This document shows positions 32,642 to 35,760 of a stretch of DNA of 35,760 bases, in pieces (the stretch's first letter is position 1; every line of letters begins with the position of its first letter). Below the pieces are notes generated by a model that saw only the letters and a list, made by a program, of their open reading frames with translations, was not told the origin of the DNA and made no database searches. Made by a program: the position numbers and the translations under genes. The DNA is from Candidatus Poseidoniales archaeon (GTDB lineage: Archaea; Thermoplasmatota; Poseidoniia; Poseidoniales; Poseidoniaceae). The stretch lies in assembly GCA_012959275.1 (NCBI GenBank), contig DUDM01000059.1, positions 21,932-57,691 of the forward strand, in the 5' to 3' direction.

Positions 32642-33793
32642 TGATCTCTGCAATGCTTGAACTATATCGGCCCATAAATCTTCAATATCCTCAATTCCTA
32701 CAGATAAACGAACGAGCCCAGGTGTCATTCCAGCATCTCTTCGCTGTTGTTCGGGAATTGCAGCGTGTGTCATGGTCCATGGGTGGTTGATTAGGCTCTC
32801 CACCCCACCGAGGCTTTCAGCGGTTGAAAATAACTTCAAGGCGGCTGCAAATTTTCTCGCTGCTGTTTCCCCGCCTTCTATTTCAATAGAAATCATTCCT
32901 CCAAAACGCCTCATCTGAGTGGCTGCAACATGGTGGTTGGGGTGTGACCTTAATCCAGGGTATAGGATTCTAGTTACTTCTGCTCTTTTCGTTAAACGCT
33001 CAGTAATTTCTTCTGCATTATCACAGTGTCTCTCCATTCTCAATGCAAGAGTTCTGATGCCTCGAAGTGTCAAGAAACAATCAAATGGCCCAGGAACTGC
33101 ACCTGCTGCGTTTTGGAGAAATTTCAAACGCTCGATCAACTCTTTATCGCGCATTATAACACAACCACCAACAACATCAGAATGACCGCCGATGTATTTT
33201 GTTGTTGAATGCAAAACAATATCTGCGCCTAAATCTAATGGCCTTTGTAAAACAGGACTTGCAAAGGTGTTGTCAACCACTACCATCCAACCGCGATCTT
33301 TTGCTTGACTGGCTAACTGTTTGATATCATGAATGCTAAGTAGGGGATTTGTTGGACTTTCCAGCCACAACACTTTGGTGTTTTCTTGGGCTATTTTTTC
33401 AAGGTCACCTTCTGAAAGTTTAGAGTAGGTTGTTTCAATTCCATATCTGGATAGTACTTGGTCAAAAAGGCGTACTGTTCCACCATATAGGTCATCGCAA
33501 GCGATGATGTGGTCGCCGCTAGACAATAATTGTGAGACTGCGGTTATCGCTGCCATTCCACTACCAAAGCAAATCCCTGTTGCTGGAGTATTTGGAGACT
33601 CTAATTCAGCCATCGCCTTCTCCAATGCCTCCCTAGTTGGATTGTGAGTTCTTGCATATTCGTAGCCTTTGTGAACTGAAAAATCTTCTTGAACATAAGT
33701 TGAAGTTTGGAAAATAGGGGGTTGAACAGAACCTGTCACTTCTTCAGGATTCATGGCTGCATGGACGCTGCGGGTTGATTCTCCTTTATCCAT
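32633..33793 (-). CDS. Cystathionine gamma-lyase / gamma-synthase (PLP)
   Basis: A 386-residue Cys/Met-metabolism PLP enzyme. The start MDKGESTRSVHAAMNPE, the segment YEYARTHNPTREALE, the PLP lysine Lys199 in HSTTKYIGGHSD, and the C-terminal ESLGGVESLINHPWTMTHA are standard for the family. Cystathionine gamma-lyase, gamma-synthase and acyl-homoserine sulfhydrylase cannot be told apart by motif. Lyase is favoured because the upstream gene looks like cystathionine beta-synthase, which would complete reverse transsulfuration (homocysteine to cysteine). The ATG at 33793 lies two bases after the upstream stop; an in-frame GTG at 33808 would overlap it. The two form an operon. Confidence 0.92.
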   Translation of the reverse strand: MDKGESTRSVHAAMNPEEVTGSVQPPIFQTSTYVQEDFSVHKGYEYARTHNPTREALEKAMAELESPNTPATGICFGSGMAAITAVSQLLSSGDHIIACDDLYGGTVRLFDQVLSRYGIETTYSKLSEGDLEKIAQENTKVLWLESPTNPLLSIHDIKQLASQAKDRGWMVVVDNTFASPVLQRPLDLGADIVLHSTTKYIGGHSDVVGGCVIMRDKELIERLKFLQNAAGAVPGPFDCFLTLRGIRTLALRMERHCDNAEEITERLTKRAEVTRILYPGLRSHPNHHVAATQMRRFGGMISIEIEGGETAARKFAAALKLFSTAESLGGVESLINHPWTMTHAAIPEQQRRDAGMTPGLVRLSVGIEDIEDLWADIVQALQRSSQ

Positions 33794-33795
33794 GA

Positions 33796-34824
33796 TTAAC
33801 ACTCCCACGAATCTACATCAAAGCCATTTTCGCGCAGCCAATCGTTGTTGTACACCTTCGATAAGTATGGATTTCCCGCGTCGGGAAGGATGACTACAAT
33901 CATTGCATTTTCTTCTCGTTGGTCACATTCTTCTGCTACTTCCAAAGCGATATGGATTGCTGCGCCTGCTGATCCTCCGCTGAATAGTCCTTCTTTTCTG
34001 GCTAATTTTCTAGCCATTATGAAACATTGTTCGTCGTTAACTTGGCGGATTTCATCAATATGGGTGAAATCCGTTGCAGGGGGAATGAAATCTTCGCCAA
34101 ATCCCTCAACTTTGTAGGTATGAGGGGTGCCCATGTTACCAGTTTCGAAATATTCTTTGAGGATTGAACCGACTGGGTCAACACCGATTATCTGAGGTGG
34201 TTTTTTGCCTTCTTCTTTTGAAAGAGTATTCAATGATTGGGCGCAACCCGTAATGGTTCCTCCTGTACCCATTGTTGAGATGAAGTGGGTGATTTTGCCT
34301 TCTGTTTGAGTCCAAATCTCCGGACCGGTTGACATGATGTGGGCCAAGGGATTTGCTGCATGTGAATACTGGTCTGGATACCAAGCATTCTCGACTTCCC
34401 TGCTAAGCCGTGCTGCTACTTCATAGTAAGAACGGGGGTCTTCTTTGTCAACCGCTGTTGGGCAAATATGGACTTCAGCACCTAATGCTCGTAGTAAGTC
34501 TACTTTTTCTTGGGACATCTTGTCAGGCATTGTAAAAATACACTTGTAGCCGCGCTGTGCTGCAACCATAGCGAGCCCGATTCCAGTGTTTCCACTAGTG
34601 GCTTCGATAATGGTGCCACCTGCTTTTAGTAATCCTTTTTTTTCTGCATCCAAAACCATATACAATCCAATTCTATCCTTGATTGAACCACCAGGGTTGC
34701 ATCGTTCTAACTTCACCCATATTTCGCTGTGTTTGAGTTGAGAAGTAATTTGATTTAATTTGATTAATGGGGTGTCTCCAATTGCAGAAACAACGTCCTC
34801 ATAGGTTCTCGCAGGTAGCACCAT
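33796..34824 (-). CDS. Cystathionine beta-synthase-type PLP enzyme
   Basis: A 342-residue fold-type II PLP enzyme of the cysteine synthase / cystathionine beta-synthase family. The PLP lysine is Lys49 in GGSIKDRI, the substrate loop is EATSGNTG, and the phosphate cup is MGTGGTITG. The later segments VEGFGEDFIPPATDF and LSKVYNNDWL match CBS (human EGIGYDFIP and the FLSDRW region) better than CysK, so condensation of serine with homocysteine is the likely reaction. There is no N-terminal heme segment and no C-terminal CBS-domain pair, so it should not respond to SAM as the human enzyme does. It is followed directly by the gamma-lyase gene and preceded, 36 bases away, by the transporter. Confidence 0.9.
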   Translation of the reverse strand: MVLPARTYEDVVSAIGDTPLIKLNQITSQLKHSEIWVKLERCNPGGSIKDRIGLYMVLDAEKKGLLKAGGTIIEATSGNTGIGLAMVAAQRGYKCIFTMPDKMSQEKVDLLRALGAEVHICPTAVDKEDPRSYYEVAARLSREVENAWYPDQYSHAANPLAHIMSTGPEIWTQTEGKITHFISTMGTGGTITGCAQSLNTLSKEEGKKPPQIIGVDPVGSILKEYFETGNMGTPHTYKVEGFGEDFIPPATDFTHIDEIRQVNDEQCFIMARKLARKEGLFSGGSAGAAIHIALEVAEECDQREENAMIVVILPDAGNPYLSKVYNNDWLRENGFDVDSWEC

Positions 34825-34860
34825 GGGTGGGGCTGATGAGAGGTCGGTTTCATTCTTGTC

Positions 34861-35760
34861 CTATTCCTCACTAGCATCTGTAATCTGGTTTGGTCTAGAT
34901 TCAACAATGAGATTCCCGAGTAACAAAAGCCCGCCGCCAACAAATAGCCAGAATGTGAATTCATTCAACCCAACGAATAATGCATATGTACGGGATGAAG
35001 AAAGCGTTGATAGATATTGAGGAGTAAGATTGCGATGAATGAGCCAAGAAAACCCAGGAGGAATAACCACAAAACAATATCCCAGTGAAATAATAAAGAA
35101 AATAAATCACCGATTGAAGGAGAACCCGCTGGGGATAAAAGCAAGGAAATTAAGAGTGTAAATACAGATGCAGAAATGACTACGATGAAAGAAGTCATGG
35201 TCAGCCTTACAGGGTCAACACGTTTTGTGATTACATCTGTTGCGACGATATGAACTGCAAAAATAAAGGCGCTAAATACGGTGATTAATTCTGCCCAGCC
35301 CCATGAAATTTGAGGGGGGCCGTCAATAAAGCCGGCCCCTAATGTTGCAAGTAAAATTCCCACTACCAAAGTTCCACTCAAAGGGTGCTTGCGTAAAACA
35401 AGACCAATTAAAGCGGTAAATACAACATAGAGGCTGGTCAAAAAGGCTGATACTGCTGGCGTAATCTCATCAATTGCTAACATTTGAGTTAGGAACCCAG
35501 CCCACAATAAGAGGCCCAAAACTAACCCTCCATTCCAAGCATCAATATCTTTCAATCCGCTTCTAGCATTTTTATTGAATATTGATAATGAAATAGCACC
35601 AATTGTGAACCTTATGACAATCATAAATGCAACGACTGAAGCAAGGTGCCAAGTCGTCAAGTAACTATCTGCAGCATTGAGGGCTTCTTTCATCCAAACG
35701 AATGTACCGCCCCAAACAAGAGTGACCAAAAAAAGCCACCCTATGGCTTGGCGTCGTTGC
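34861..35760 (-). CDS. DMT/EamA-family transporter, 5' partial and apparently frameshifted
   Basis: A drug/metabolite-type transporter running off the right edge. The visible part starts in frame with WLFLVTLVWGGTFVWMKEAL (first helix) and contains about nine to ten hydrophobic helices in two EamA repeats. The main frame stops at 34965 after NIYQRFLHPVHMHYSLG, which is not an EamA ending. The overlapping frame from about 35005 down to a TAG at 34861 supplies the missing last helix (NEFTFWLFVGGGLLLLGNLI) and a polar tail. One missing base in the TTTCTT stretch near 34998-35006 would explain this. It may be a sequencing error, a pseudogene or a recent mutation. Substrate unknown; the neighbouring cysteine genes make an amino-acid or sulfur metabolite possible but unproven. 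Confidence 0.8.

Overview
The window looks like a fragment of a free-living archaeon of the Thermoplasmatota, most likely Marine Group II/III (Ca. Poseidoniales or a relative). The archaeal signature genes are TFB, both subunits of topoisomerase VI, RNA polymerase subunit Rpo12, an RFC-like clamp-loader ATPase, the tRNA m1G37 methyltransferase Trm5, diphthine synthase and a stand-alone GMP synthase amidotransferase subunit. Starts are a mix of Shine-Dalgarno-led ATG/GTG/TTG and starts just downstream of TATA boxes. Base composition is moderate to low GC and fairly uniform. I see no insertion sequence, integrase, phage gene or CRISPR array. The placement is an inference from gene content.

Layout, left to right. 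1-1193 (-) is the 5' part of a secreted beta-sandwich protein that runs off the window, divergent from a small TerB-like gene. 1709-4186 (-) holds a HEAT-repeat-like protein and TFB. 4421-7135 (+) holds an aconitase-family dehydratase with swapped domain order and a TVP38/TMEM64-type membrane protein. 7237-11700 (+) is a top6B-top6A operon followed by a small membrane protein. 11802-12566 (+) is a winged-helix regulator. 12599-17602 (-) is a very large surface protein with a von Willebrand A domain and a C-terminal membrane anchor.

17734-23749 (-) is a run of five genes: an unrecognised four-helix membrane protein, an SDH/NadB-fold flavoprotein that has lost its dicarboxylate residues, a HIT protein, a glycerolipid acyltransferase-like membrane protein with an HX5D motif, and a small conserved protein. 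A tRNA-Arg(CCT) follows, then the RFC-like ATPase (-), a rhodanese lipoprotein (+), a Rid-family protein (-), Rpo12 (-; only 50 codons) and guaAA (+).

26951-28438 (-) encodes a class II aldolase domain behind a tandemly repeated proline-rich region. It shares a TATA element with the divergent tRNA-Asp(GTC). After this come a small zinc-ribbon ORF, trm5 (-) and dphB (+), a 578-residue protein I do not recognise (+), a cystathionine beta-synthase / gamma-lyase pair (-) for reverse transsulfuration, and a DMT/EamA transporter (-) that appears frameshifted near its 3' end.

Functionally the window mixes core information processing with central and sulfur metabolism and cell-surface proteins. The least explained parts are the flavoprotein/acyltransferase cluster, the repeat-aldolase fusion, the domain-swapped aconitase and the divergent clamp-loader paralogue.
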